Source: RGIG3009 sp045630285
GTDB taxonomy: Bacteria; Bacillota; Clostridia; Oscillospirales; Acutalibacteraceae
Direction: 5' to 3'
Assembly (NCBI GenBank): GCA_045630285.1
Contig: JAZQSX010000023.1
Location: 1 to 53,707 of the forward strand
Length of the DNA: 53,707 nt
This document shows, in pieces, positions 24,596 through 33,345 of the stretch (positions are counted from its first letter, which is position 1; each line of letters starts with the position of its first letter). Position numbers and translations under genes: made by a program. The notes under the pieces are model-generated. The model saw only the letters and a list, made by a program, of their open reading frames with translations. It searched no databases and was not told where the DNA came from.

Positions 24596-25483
24596 ATGAA
24601 AAACACGGTATTTACAGGTGCAGCAACGGCCATTATCACGCCGTTAAATGAAAACGGCATTGATTTTGAGCAGTTTGCCCGCCTGATCGAATGGCAGATC
24701 GCCGAGGGGATCGATGCGATCGTGGTGGTCGGCACGACGGGCGAGGGCCCGACGTTGACCGACGCGGAGCACCGTGAAGCGATTCGGTTTTGCGTGGAGC
24801 AGGTGGCAGGCCGTGTGCCGGTGATCGCCGGTACCGGCTCCAACGATGCGGCGTATGCTATCAGCCTGACCCAATTCGCTTGTGAGGCCGGTGCTGATGC
24901 GATGCTGCTTGTGACACCGTACTACAATAAAGCCACGCAGGCAGGCTTGATTCAATTTTTTACGGCGATAGCGGATGCCAGTACCAAGCCGTGTATTTTG
25001 TACAACGTTCCGAGCCGTACCGGTTGCAATCTGCAGCCGAAAACGGTGGCAGCACTTGCCGAGCATCCCCGCATCGTTGGTATCAAGGAGGCGGGCGGCG
25101 ATATTTCGCAGGTCGCACAAATTGCGGCGCTGTGCGGTGATAAGCTGGATATTTATTCGGGGAACGACGACCAGATCGTGCCGATCATGTCACTTGGCGG
25201 CAAGGGCGTTATCTCGGTGCTGTCCAATCTGTTTCCGAAAGAAACGTCGGATTTGTGCCACTTGTATTTTGACGGCAAGGTGAAGGAATCGGCGGCGATG
25301 CAGTTGAAGTTTCTCCCGTTGGTCGATGCATTATTCTGTGAAGTGAATCCCATTCCCGTCAAGGCGGCTATGGCTGCTATGGGGTATTGTGATAACTATT
25401 TGCGTTTGCCGCTTACTCCGATGGAGCCGCAGCACGAAGCGCAGCTGCTTGCCTTGATGAGGGAGAACGGTTTAGACGTATAA
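24596..25483 (+). CDS. dapA: 4-hydroxy-tetrahydrodipicolinate synthase
   Basis: 295 residues. Condenses pyruvate with aspartate semialdehyde, the first committed step to DAP and lysine. TIM-barrel features: 'GTTGEGPTL', 'TPYYNKATQAGL', 'LYNVPSRTG' with the catalytic tyrosine, and Schiff-base lysine K164 in 'GIKEAGGD'. The start is the ATG at 24596 with AGGGGAG, just after the riboswitch terminator; reading further upstream in frame would run through the riboswitch. First gene of the lysine unit. Confidence 0.96.
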   Translation: MKNTVFTGAATAIITPLNENGIDFEQFARLIEWQIAEGIDAIVVVGTTGEGPTLTDAEHREAIRFCVEQVAGRVPVIAGTGSNDAAYAISLTQFACEAGADAMLLVTPYYNKATQAGLIQFFTAIADASTKPCILYNVPSRTGCNLQPKTVAALAEHPRIVGIKEAGGDISQVAQIAALCGDKLDIYSGNDDQIVPIMSLGGKGVISVLSNLFPKETSDLCHLYFDGKVKESAAMQLKFLPLVDALFCEVNPIPVKAAMAAMGYCDNYLRLPLTPMEPQHEAQLLALMRENGLDV

Positions 25484-25516
25484 ATGAGCATACTAACCTT
25501 AAAGGAGTACGTGAGT

Positions 25517-26494
25517 ATGAAGATCGGTATTTACGGTTACGGTAATTTGGGACGTGGCGTGGAGTATGCTGTTTGTCAAGCGCCGGATGCGGAGCTCGTC
25601 GGCATTTTTACCCGTCGTGATCCGTCGACGGTGAAGCCGCACGGCAACGTGCCGGTGTACGCCGCTGCGGAATTGCCGCAATTTCGTGACACGCTGGACG
25701 TGTTGATCCTGTGCGGCGGCAGTGCCACAGACTTGCCGGAAATGACGCCATCGTTGGCGGCAGAGTTCAACGTGGTGGATAGCTTTGACACTCACGCCGC
25801 CATTTCCGAGCATTTCGCAGCGGTGGATCAAGCCGCAACGGATTCAGGGCATATTGCGCTGATCTCTGCCGGTTGGGATCCGGGCTTGTTTTCGCTGAAT
25901 CGTTTATATGCCTCGGCAATTTTGCCCGACGGGAAGGACTACACCTTCTGGGGACGTGGCGTCAGCCAGGGCCATTCGGATGCGATCCGCCGTATTGCCG
26001 GTGTTTGTGACGCCCGTCAGTACACGGTTCCGGTGGAGTCGGCAATGGCGGCGGTGCGTAATGGCGAAACCCCGACGCTTACCACCCGCCAGAAACATAT
26101 TCGTGAGTGCTACGTTGTAGCGGAGGACGGTGCCGATCGTGAGCGCATTGCTGCTGAGATCCGATCCATGCCGCACTACTTTGCCGAGTATGACACCCAT
26201 GTGTTTTTTGTTACAGCTGAGGAACTGAAGCGGGATCATGCGGCATTGCCGCATGGCGGTTCGGTGATCCGCTCCGGTGTTACGGGGTGGAACGGAGAGA
26301 ACCGACAGTTGATTGAATACAGCCTGAAGCTGGATTCCAATCCCGAGTTCACAGCCAGCGTTCTGGTGGCGTATGCCCGAGCGATTTATCGGATGCGTGC
26401 CCGCGGCACCATCGGATGCAAGACGGTGTTTGACGTAGCGCCGGCGGATCTGTCGCCGTTGTCACCCGAAGAGCTTCGTGCGCATATGCTGTAA
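25517..26494 (+). CDS. ddh: meso-diaminopimelate D-dehydrogenase
   Basis: 325 residues. NADPH-dependent one-step amination of tetrahydrodipicolinate to meso-DAP, bypassing the succinyl or acetyl branches. Rossmann N-terminus 'MKIGIYGYGNLGRGVE'; 'FTRRDPSTVKPHG'; substrate region 'ISAGWDPGLFSLNRLYASA' and 'FWGRGVSQGHSDAIRR', which are highly typical of this family. The start is the ATG at 25517 (AAAGGAG at 25501-25507); upstream in-frame codons lack a ribosome site. It lies between dapA and lysA, so the lysine branch here is dapA, a reductase encoded elsewhere (dapB not present), ddh, lysA. Confidence 0.94.
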   Translation: MKIGIYGYGNLGRGVEYAVCQAPDAELVGIFTRRDPSTVKPHGNVPVYAAAELPQFRDTLDVLILCGGSATDLPEMTPSLAAEFNVVDSFDTHAAISEHFAAVDQAATDSGHIALISAGWDPGLFSLNRLYASAILPDGKDYTFWGRGVSQGHSDAIRRIAGVCDARQYTVPVESAMAAVRNGETPTLTTRQKHIRECYVVAEDGADRERIAAEIRSMPHYFAEYDTHVFFVTAEELKRDHAALPHGGSVIRSGVTGWNGENRQLIEYSLKLDSNPEFTASVLVAYARAIYRMRARGTIGCKTVFDVAPADLSPLSPEELRAHML

Positions 26495-26524
26495 GGCATT
26501 CTACTACGAAAGGAACCGTTTCCG

Positions 26525-27841
26525 ATGATATCCGAACAGTTGATGATCTGCCCGAATCTCTCCGTCCGTGAGGATGGACAACTGTTGTTTGCCGGGCAGG
26601 ATACCGCCGCTTTAGCGGCGACATACGGTACGCCGTTGTACCTGATGGATGAAGACCGTATCCGTGAGCGCTGCCGCACCTATGTAACAGCCGCTAATCG
26701 GGCGCTTGACGGCAAAGCACGGGTGCTGTACGCCTCCAAGGCGGCCTCCTTCAAACGTATATATAAGATCGTGCAGGAAGAAAATATGTATGTTGACGTG
26801 GTGTCTCCCGGTGAAATCGCCACCGCCTGCCGTGCGGGATTTCCGATGGAGCGTGTCTACTTTCACTCCAGCCACAAAAGCGATGCCGATATTGATTTTG
26901 CAGTGGGGCATGGCGTGGGGTATTTTGTGGTGGACAACACGGAGGAGCTTTTGTCGTTGGAGCGGATTGCGGCAGAACGAGGCGTGCACCAGCGTATTTT
27001 GCTTCGCTTGACCCCCGGTATCGATCCGCACACCTACGAAGCGGTCGCCACCGGCAAGGTGGACTCTAAGTTTGGATTTGCCATTGAAACGGGACAGGCG
27101 GAAGAGGTCACCCGGCTGGCGTTGGCACAGCCTCACCTGAAGTTGGTTGGTTTTCACAGCCACGTGGGCTCGCAGGTGTTTGATTCCGATGTATTCTTGC
27201 AAATGGTAGATATTTTGATCGCATACGTTGCGATGATTCGTGATACCTATCAGTATCTTCCGGAGCAACTGAACTTAGGCGGCGGCTACGGCGTGCGGTA
27301 TCTGCCGAGCGATCCCGAACTGGATATTGCGGCGAACTTGGCGCAGGTAGGTGCCTATATCAAGGAGAAAACTGCCGAGTGGAATGTGCCGATGCCGGAG
27401 GTTTTGTTTGAGCCGGGTCGCAGCATTGTGGCGGATGCGGGTTTGACACTGTATACCGTCAGCTCACTGAAGAGGATTCCCGGTTACAAAAACTACGTTT
27501 CGGTGGACGGCGGTATGACGGATAACCCCCGATACGCCTTGTATCAAGCACCGTACACGGTGTTGGCGGCCGGAAAGCTGAACGAGCCTGCAACGCTGGT
27601 ATGCGATGTGGTGGGCCGCTGCTGCGAGAGTGGTGATATTATTCAGGAAGCCGTCCCGATGCCTGCCTCGATCGGTCGAGGCGATCTGCTTGCCTGTTTA
27701 ACGACGGGGGCGTATAACTATTCCATGGCATCAAACTACAATCGGGTTCCCCGTCCGCCGGTGGTCATGCTGCATGGTGGTGCGTCGTACGTAGCGGTGC
27801 GTCGTGAAACATTGGAAGATATTACGGCGTTGGATCTGTAA
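26525..27841 (+). CDS. lysA: diaminopimelate decarboxylase
   Basis: 438 residues. PLP enzyme producing L-lysine from meso-DAP. PLP lysine in 'LYASKAASFK', 'YVDVVSPGEI', 'HSHVGSQVFD', 'LNLGGGYGVRY', 'EPGRSIVADAG', and 'CDVVGRCCESGDII' with the catalytic cysteine. ATG at 26525 with AAAGGAA. It completes the lysine branch and, like its neighbours, should respond to the upstream lysine riboswitch. Confidence 0.96.
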   Translation: MISEQLMICPNLSVREDGQLLFAGQDTAALAATYGTPLYLMDEDRIRERCRTYVTAANRALDGKARVLYASKAASFKRIYKIVQEENMYVDVVSPGEIATACRAGFPMERVYFHSSHKSDADIDFAVGHGVGYFVVDNTEELLSLERIAAERGVHQRILLRLTPGIDPHTYEAVATGKVDSKFGFAIETGQAEEVTRLALAQPHLKLVGFHSHVGSQVFDSDVFLQMVDILIAYVAMIRDTYQYLPEQLNLGGGYGVRYLPSDPELDIAANLAQVGAYIKEKTAEWNVPMPEVLFEPGRSIVADAGLTLYTVSSLKRIPGYKNYVSVDGGMTDNPRYALYQAPYTVLAAGKLNEPATLVCDVVGRCCESGDIIQEAVPMPASIGRGDLLACLTTGAYNYSMASNYNRVPRPPVVMLHGGASYVAVRRETLEDITALDL

Positions 27842-27860
27842 TTAGGAGGAGGTCGTACAA

Positions 27861-28238
27861 ATGGAGTGGATTGCCGCATTGTTTATCAGCGTATTTCTTC
27901 CGCTGATTATGATTGTTCAAGGCATCTTTTTTCGCCGTGGCGGCCCCAAAAAGATCAATCACGTCTACGGCTACCGTACGCATAGGGCGATGCTCAACGA
28001 GGATACCTGGCGCTTTGCCCATCGCTATTGCGGCAAGCTGTGGCTCGTGTGCGGTTTGATATTGCTGCCGCTTTCACTGATCGCCATACTGTGTCTGATC
28101 GATCAATCCAACGAGACGTTGGGTATCGCCGCCGCACTTATTTGCGGCACACAGATCGTGGTCCTGCTTCTCGGAACAGCACTACCAACAGAACTGGCAC
28201 TGAAACGCACGTTTGACAAAAACGGTAACAGAAAATAA
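27861..28238 (+). CDS. SdpI/YhfL-family small membrane protein
   Basis: 125 residues with three predicted membrane helices (about 4-24, 58-80, 90-110). The segment between helices 1 and 2, 'GYRTHRAMLNEDTWRFAHRY', is the hallmark of the SdpI C-terminal family (PF13630). In Bacillus, SdpI is an immunity protein against a toxin peptide, but most family members have no known role. ATG at 27861 with GGAGGAGG, 19 bases after lysA, and a terminator follows, so it is the last gene of the lysine unit. Its link to lysine metabolism is unexplained; no toxin gene is visible nearby. Confidence 0.8.
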   Translation: MEWIAALFISVFLPLIMIVQGIFFRRGGPKKINHVYGYRTHRAMLNEDTWRFAHRYCGKLWLVCGLILLPLSLIAILCLIDQSNETLGIAAALICGTQIVVLLLGTALPTELALKRTFDKNGNRK

Positions 28239-28245
28239 GAGTCGA

Positions 28246-28286
28246 AACCGCCGTAGGGGAAAAACCTTCCGATACGGCGGTTTTTT
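28246..28286 (+). terminator. intrinsic terminator of the lysine operon
   Basis: The 10-bp perfect stem AACCGCCGTA (28246-28255) with TACGGCGGTT (28273-28282) is followed by TTTT. It ends the dapA-ddh-lysA-SdpI unit and isolates it from the his operon. Confidence 0.93.
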
Positions 28287-28320
28287 ATTTGAAATTCCAC
28301 GAAAAGTCCGTATATTTTTA

Positions 28321-28349
28321 TTGACTTTATCGTGATAAAGTGATACTAT
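28321..28349 (+). promoter_or_regulatory. his operon promoter
   Basis: TTGACT (28321-28326), 17-base spacer and TACTAT (28344-28349). The spacer is almost filled by a perfect palindrome. About 30 bases on, AAAGGAGGG leads to the ATG of the TrpR-like gene; there is no riboswitch or T-box between. Confidence 0.85.
28324..28341 (+). promoter_or_regulatory. palindromic operator, probable site of the TrpR-like regulator
   Basis: ACTTTATC-GT-GATAAAGT is a perfect 8-bp inverted repeat lying between the -35 and -10 hexamers, where a bound dimer would block RNA polymerase. The first gene of the operon encodes a TrpR/YerC-type DNA-binding protein. Autoregulation of the his operon through this site is inference from position and symmetry. 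Confidence 0.75.
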
Positions 28350-28379
28350 GGTAAAAAATCGATTAAAGGAGGGCTTCTG

Positions 28380-28679
28380 ATGAGCGTTTTTGACTCTGCT
28401 TCGGTGGAACGACTGTTCCGTGTCATGCAAAGTCTGGAGACGCCGGAGGAATATCGGCGTTTTTTTGAGGATATTTGTACGATCCGCGAGATTCAGGATA
28501 TGGCACAGCGCTTGGACGTTGCCATTTTACTTCGTGAGGGCAAGAATTATCAGGAGATCTCAGCGGAGACGGCGGTAAGCTCTGCGACGATCAGCCGTGT
28601 GAACCGCTGCCTGCTGTATGGCGGCGGCGGATACCGTGAGGCGCTGGACAAGTGGCAGAAAACGGAGGGGCAGGAATGA
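28380..28679 (+). CDS. TrpR-related DNA-binding protein, YerC/YecD family
   Basis: 99 residues. N-terminal helix bundle 'FDSASVERLFRVMQSLETPEEYRRFF', then 'TIREIQDMAQRLDVAILL' and a helix-turn-helix at about 55-80 ('YQEISAETAVSSATISRVNR'). It is all-helical and TrpR-like in length and layout. It is the first gene of the his operon, overlaps hisZ by ATGA, and has a perfect palindrome in its promoter, so it is probably the histidine-responsive repressor of this operon. The effector (histidine or other) is unknown from sequence. Confidence 0.88.
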   Translation: MSVFDSASVERLFRVMQSLETPEEYRRFFEDICTIREIQDMAQRLDVAILLREGKNYQEISAETAVSSATISRVNRCLLYGGGGYREALDKWQKTEGQE

Positions 28680-29797
28680 ATACACAAACCGGTCTGCGAG
28701 ATGAAGAGATGATCGTGGGCACCCTGCGTACGCTGTACGGTCGGTATGGCTATGCGCCGTATAAAATGAGCAAGTTCGAGGAATACGATCTGTATGTCCG
28801 CAACAAGGATTTTCTTATTTCGGACAGCATCATCACCTTTACCGACACGAACGGCAAGCTGATGGCGCTGAAGCCCGACGTGACGCTGTCGATCGTGAAA
28901 AACACGGGCGACGTTGAGGGCGGCGTGCGCAAGGTGTACTATGACGAGCACGTGTACCGTGTTGCCAAAAGCTCGCATACCTTCCGTGAGATTCGCCAAA
29001 TGGGTCTGGAATGTCTGGGTGAGCCGGATGCGTATTGCCGTGCGGAGGTGCTGCGCCTGGCAGCGGATAGCCTGCGTTGTATTGCGGCAGAAACCGTATT
29101 GGATATTTCTCACCTCGGCATTGTGACGGGTCTTTTGGATCGGTGCGGTGTGGCGGCGGATACCCGTGGTGCGATACTGAAATGCATCGGCGAGAAAAAC
29201 CGTCACGAATTGACAAAACGGCTGGCGGAAGCAGGTGTTTCCGAGAAGGAAGCGGCACTGCTGTGTGAGGTAGCGGGCTTGTACGGTGCGCCGACAGAGG
29301 TGTTGCCTCGCCTGCGGGGACTTCTTGCTGACAGCGAACTTGTCACTGTGGTGGAGGAGCTCGAGACGGTGCTTTCTGCGGTGGCGCAAACGGATGCGAC
29401 AGATGCTGTGCGCTTGGATCTGTCAGTGGTGGGTGACACCCGCTACTACAACGGATTTGTCTTCAAGGGCTTTGTCAGCGGTATTCCCGGAGCGGTGCTG
29501 ACGGGCGGTCAGTACGACCGCTTGCTTCAAAAAATGGGTAAAAATGCGGGAGCGATCGGTTTTGCAATCTATTTGGATATGCTGTCGGAGCTAATCGTTC
29601 CGGAAGAGCCGTACGATGCCGACGACATACTGTTGTACGATACGGCGTCACCGGCGGAGGTCGGGAAGGCAGTAGCCATGCTGCAGCAGGACGGCCGTCG
29701 GGTGCTGGCGCTTCGTGCGATGCCGCAGAAGGTGCGCTGCCGTCGCATCTGGAAATTAACGGAAAGTGGGGTCGAAGCGGTTGAAAACGATGCTTAA
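28676..29797 (+). CDS. hisZ: ATP phosphoribosyltransferase regulatory subunit
   Basis: 373 residues. Catalytically inactive histidyl-tRNA-synthetase-like protein that forms the allosteric complex with short-form HisG. Class II synthetase core features ('MALKPDVTLSIVKNT', 'VYYDEHVYRV', 'FREIRQMGLECLG', 'VVGDTRYYNGFVFKGF') without an anticodon-binding domain. The start is the ATG at 28676 overlapping the regulator's stop (ATGA), preceded by GGAGGGG. It is immediately followed by a short-form hisG, its required partner. Confidence 0.92.
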   Translation: MNTQTGLRDEEMIVGTLRTLYGRYGYAPYKMSKFEEYDLYVRNKDFLISDSIITFTDTNGKLMALKPDVTLSIVKNTGDVEGGVRKVYYDEHVYRVAKSSHTFREIRQMGLECLGEPDAYCRAEVLRLAADSLRCIAAETVLDISHLGIVTGLLDRCGVAADTRGAILKCIGEKNRHELTKRLAEAGVSEKEAALLCEVAGLYGAPTEVLPRLRGLLADSELVTVVEELETVLSAVAQTDATDAVRLDLSVVGDTRYYNGFVFKGFVSGIPGAVLTGGQYDRLLQKMGKNAGAIGFAIYLDMLSELIVPEEPYDADDILLYDTASPAEVGKAVAMLQQDGRRVLALRAMPQKVRCRRIWKLTESGVEAVENDA

Positions 29798-30419
29798 TGT
29801 CGCCCTTCCAAAAGGACGCCTTGGCGAAAAAGTGTATGATCTGTTTGAAAAAGCCGGTTTCGAGTGCCCCTCGATCCGTGAAAACAATCGCAAGCTGATT
29901 TTCGAAAACCCGGAAAAAGCAGTGCGCTATTTTTGGGTTAAGCCCTCCGATGTAGCGATCTATGTGGAGCGTGGAGCGGCAGATATCGGTGTGGCCGGCA
30001 AGGATATTTTGCTCGAATACGAGCCGGACGTGTATGAACTGTTGGATCTGAATCTCGGTCGGTGCCGTATGGCGGTAGCGGCGAAGAAGGATTTTCGGGA
30101 TGATACCCGCCGTCCGCTCAAGGTGGCGACCAAATTCAGCAACATCGCCGGTCAGTATTACGCCTCCTGCGGACGGGATATTGATATTATTCATCTGAAC
30201 GGCTCGATCGAGATTGCGCCGATTTTGGGGTTGTCGGATGTCATTGTGGATATCGTGGAGACAGGCACCACGCTTAAGGAAAATGATTTGGAGGTCGTGG
30301 AGACGATCGTCCCGATCAGTGCCCGACTGATCGCCAACAAATCGGGATTTAAGTTCAAAGGCGATGCGATCGAAGAAATCGTGCGCAGCATTGCCGCACA
30401 AACGGAGGGAACGGTATGA
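29790..30419 (+). CDS. hisG: ATP phosphoribosyltransferase catalytic subunit, short form
   Basis: 209 residues. First step of histidine synthesis: PRPP plus ATP gives phosphoribosyl-ATP. N-terminal 'LNVALPKGRLGEKVYDL', 'DVAIYVERGAADIGVAGKD', and PRPP loop 'DVIVDIVETGTTLKEN'. The C-terminal regulatory domain of long HisG is lacking, consistent with hisZ upstream. The start is uncertain: ATG at 29790 fits the family N-terminus; a TTG at 29781 with GGGG upstream would add three residues. It overlaps hisZ by 8 bases and hisD by ATGA. Confidence 0.94.
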   Translation: MLNVALPKGRLGEKVYDLFEKAGFECPSIRENNRKLIFENPEKAVRYFWVKPSDVAIYVERGAADIGVAGKDILLEYEPDVYELLDLNLGRCRMAVAAKKDFRDDTRRPLKVATKFSNIAGQYYASCGRDIDIIHLNGSIEIAPILGLSDVIVDIVETGTTLKENDLEVVETIVPISARLIANKSGFKFKGDAIEEIVRSIAAQTEGTV

Positions 30420-31690
30420 TCCGCATTTTGAAACGCAGCGAGGTAGATGACAGCGAGGTATTTTCCCGTGCTGTACCGCAGGTTAACGTCGAGGAGGTCG
30501 TCGCTGAGGTAATTCGGCGTGTCCGTACCGAGGGCGACCGTGCGCTGCTGGAATATTGTGAAAAATGGGACGGTGCCAAGCTGACACAGCTTCGGGTGAC
30601 CAAAGAGGAGATCGACGAGGCGGTTGCCGCCGTGGATCCTGCGTTTTTGGAAATCCTGCGTGAAGCGGCGGCGAACATTCGCCGTTTTCACGAGAAGCAG
30701 GTGCGCACCTCCTTCTTGCAAAACGAACAGGCGGGCGTCGTGACGGGACAGAAGATCATTCCGCTGGACCGTGCCGGCTTATACGTGCCGGGCGGCACGG
30801 CGGCCTACCCGTCCACCGTGCTGATGGATGCGATTCCGGCCCGCATTGCGGGATGCCGTCAGGTCGTAATGGTAACGCCCCCCGACCGTGAGGGCAAGAT
30901 CAATCCTGTGATTTTGGCGGCTGCATCGGTTGCCGGTGTGGACGAGATCTACAAGGTCGGCGGTTCTCAAGCGATTGCCGCTTTGGCGTACGGCACCGAG
31001 AGTATTCCGAGGGTGGACAAGATCGTCGGTCCCGGCAATGCGTTCGTTGCTGAGGCCAAAAAGCAGGTGTACGGTACCGTGGCAATCGATATGATCGCCG
31101 GTCCGAGCGAGATCCTCATCGTGGCAGATAGCACGGCGAATCCCCGATTCGTGGCGGCGGATCTGCTCTCGCAGGCCGAGCACGATCGTTTGGCGAGTGC
31201 GGTGCTGGTAACGGATGACGCCGCTTTGGCTGCGGCTGTGCAGCAAGAAGTGGAGGCACAGGTGTCGTTGCTGGCACGGGAGGCGATCGCCCGTGAGTCG
31301 ATTGATAAAAACGGCAAGATCATCGTGGCGGAGACGTTAGACGAAGCCATTGAGATCTCCAACGCCATTGCGCCGGAGCATCTGGAGCTGTGTGTTGCCG
31401 ATCCGTTTGCCATATTGGATCAGGTGCGTCATGCGGGGTCGATCTTTATGGGCAACTATTGTCCCGAGGCACTCGGCGATTATTTTGCCGGCCCGAATCA
31501 TACCTTGCCCACCAGCGGTACGGCACGGTTTTCCAGTCCGCTGTCGGTGGATGATTTTGTGAAGAAAACGCAGTACACCTATTACACCGCCGACGCCTTG
31601 AAGCGTGTGGCGGAAAAGGTGGCGTATTTTGCAGACCAAGAGGGATTGACGGCACACGCACGCAGTGCCCGCATCCGTTTGGAGGAATGA
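30416..31690 (+). CDS. hisD: histidinol dehydrogenase
   Basis: 424 residues. Zinc- and NAD-dependent two-step oxidation of histidinol to histidine. 'GLYVPGGTAAYPSTVLMDAI', 'IAALAYGTESIPRVDKIVG', 'GPGNAFVAEAKK', 'DLLSQAEHD', 'GPNHTLPTSGTAR' and C-terminal 'LTAHARSA' are standard. ATG overlaps the hisG stop, with GGAGG eight bases upstream. Confidence 0.96.
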   Translation: MIRILKRSEVDDSEVFSRAVPQVNVEEVVAEVIRRVRTEGDRALLEYCEKWDGAKLTQLRVTKEEIDEAVAAVDPAFLEILREAAANIRRFHEKQVRTSFLQNEQAGVVTGQKIIPLDRAGLYVPGGTAAYPSTVLMDAIPARIAGCRQVVMVTPPDREGKINPVILAAASVAGVDEIYKVGGSQAIAALAYGTESIPRVDKIVGPGNAFVAEAKKQVYGTVAIDMIAGPSEILIVADSTANPRFVAADLLSQAEHDRLASAVLVTDDAALAAAVQQEVEAQVSLLAREAIARESIDKNGKIIVAETLDEAIEISNAIAPEHLELCVADPFAILDQVRHAGSIFMGNYCPEALGDYFAGPNHTLPTSGTARFSSPLSVDDFVKKTQYTYYTADALKRVAEKVAYFADQEGLTAHARSARIRLEE

Positions 31691-31692
31691 GC

Positions 31693-32754
31693 ATGAGTCG
31701 CTTTTTCAGCGAAAAGTATCGCACGCTGACCCCTTACACGCCGGGGGAGCAGCCGACAGAACGGAAGTATATCAAGCTGAACACCAACGAATCCCCGTTT
31801 CCTCCGTCAGCCAAAGCGGTGGAGGCGGGTGCGGCAGCAGCGGCACAGCTGCAGCTCTATCCCGACCCGACCTGCCGTGAACTGACGGGGGCGGTCGCCG
31901 CTGTGTGCGGCGTTTCGTCGGATGAGGTGTTGCTCACCAACGGCTCGGATGAAATACTGAACTTTGCGTTTATGGCGTTTTGTGACGAGACGCACCCGGC
32001 CGTGTTTCCCGATATTACGTATGGGTTTTACAAGGTGTTTGCCGAGCTGAACGGCGTGCCGTATCGTACCGTGCCGCTGAGGGAGGATCTGTCGATCGAT
32101 CCTACGGAGTACTACCATGCCGGCGGCACGGTGTTTATCGCCAATCCCAATGCGCCGACGGGTTTGATGCTGTCAGTTGCTGAGGTGGAGGGGATTTTGA
32201 AGAACAACCCCGACAACGTGGTGGTGATCGACGAGGCGTACGTGGATTTTGGCGGTGAGAGCTGCGTTCCGTTGGTGAAGAAGTACGATAACCTGTTGGT
32301 GACGCAGACGTTTTCCAAATCACGCTCTATGGCGGGTGCTCGTCTCGGCTTTGGCGTAGGACAAGCGGCGCTGATCAATGATCTGAACACGATCAAGTAT
32401 TCTACCAACCCGTATAACATTAACCGCTTGACAATGGCGGCAGGATTGGGTACACTGGCGGATGAGGCATATACACGTGCCAATTGCCAAACGATCATCG
32501 AGACACGGAAAACGACGACCGAAGCTCTTCGCAAGCTGGGCTTCCGGGTGGCGGATTCCAAAACGAACTTTGTGTTTGCGAAGCACCCCGCCATTGACGG
32601 CGAGCGGTTGTACTGTGAGCTTAAGGATCGGGGAATTTTGGTGAGACATTTTGCGGTGCCTCGGATTGCGGCGTACGTTCGCATCACGATCGGCAGTGAA
32701 ACCGAAATGCAGGCACTGGTCAGTGCACTGCGTGAGATAGTGGAGGAATGTTAA
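31693..32754 (+). CDS. hisC: histidinol-phosphate aminotransferase
   Basis: 353 residues. PLP enzyme converting imidazole-acetol phosphate to histidinol phosphate. 'KLNTNESPFPPS', 'YPDPTCREL', 'NGSDEIL', 'IANPNAPTG', 'VIDEAYVDF' and the PLP lysine K209 in 'FSKSRSMAGARLGF'. Two ATG codons compete: 31687 leaves only one base after GGAGG (31681-31685), while 31693 has seven, so 31693 is chosen. Its stop abuts the hisB ATG with no gap. Confidence 0.95.
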   Translation: MSRFFSEKYRTLTPYTPGEQPTERKYIKLNTNESPFPPSAKAVEAGAAAAAQLQLYPDPTCRELTGAVAAVCGVSSDEVLLTNGSDEILNFAFMAFCDETHPAVFPDITYGFYKVFAELNGVPYRTVPLREDLSIDPTEYYHAGGTVFIANPNAPTGLMLSVAEVEGILKNNPDNVVVIDEAYVDFGGESCVPLVKKYDNLLVTQTFSKSRSMAGARLGFGVGQAALINDLNTIKYSTNPYNINRLTMAAGLGTLADEAYTRANCQTIIETRKTTTEALRKLGFRVADSKTNFVFAKHPAIDGERLYCELKDRGILVRHFAVPRIAAYVRITIGSETEMQALVSALREIVEEC

Positions 32755-33345
32755 ATGCGTACGGCAGAGATTAACAGAACGACGGCAGAGACGAATATTG
32801 CTCTGAAACTGAATCTGGACGGTACCGGTGTGTCGAGCATTGACAGCGGCTGTGGCTTTTTGGATCATATGCTGACGTTGTTCGCCAAGCACGGTCGGTT
32901 TGATCTGACGGTAACGTGCCAAGGCGACACGCAGGTGGACGATCATCACACAGTGGAGGACATCGGCATTTGTTTGGGACAGGCGTTTGCGGAGGCGCTG
33001 GGTGAAAAGCGTGGTATCTGCCGCTATGGTGACACGATCCTGCCGATGGACGAGGCGCTGATCCTGTCGGCGGTGGACCTGTCGGGCAGAAGCTTTTTGG
33101 TGTATGATATGACCATTCCGTCCCAGAAGGTCGGTACGTTTGATACCGAGCTGGGTCAGGAGTTCTGGCTTGCGTTTGTGCGGACAGCGAGCTGCACGCT
33201 GCATATAAAGCAGCTTGCGGGCAGCAATTCGCATCACATTCTGGAGGGCGCTTTCAAATCGGTTGCCCGCAGCTTGCGGCAAGCGGTGTGCGTCGATCCG
33301 TCCCTTGGCGGTGAGATTCCGTCCACGAAAGGAGTCCTGGCATGA
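32755..33345 (+). CDS. hisB: imidazoleglycerol-phosphate dehydratase
   Basis: 196 residues, the monofunctional form without a phosphatase domain. Dehydrates IGP to imidazole-acetol phosphate. Mn-binding motifs 'GCGFLDHMLTLFAKHG', 'DDHHTVEDIG' and 'SNSHHILEGAFKS'. The missing phosphatase activity is supplied by the PHP protein at the end of the operon. It starts right after the hisC stop and overlaps hisH by ATGA. Confidence 0.96.
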   Translation: MRTAEINRTTAETNIALKLNLDGTGVSSIDSGCGFLDHMLTLFAKHGRFDLTVTCQGDTQVDDHHTVEDIGICLGQAFAEALGEKRGICRYGDTILPMDEALILSAVDLSGRSFLVYDMTIPSQKVGTFDTELGQEFWLAFVRTASCTLHIKQLAGSNSHHILEGAFKSVARSLRQAVCVDPSLGGEIPSTKGVLA

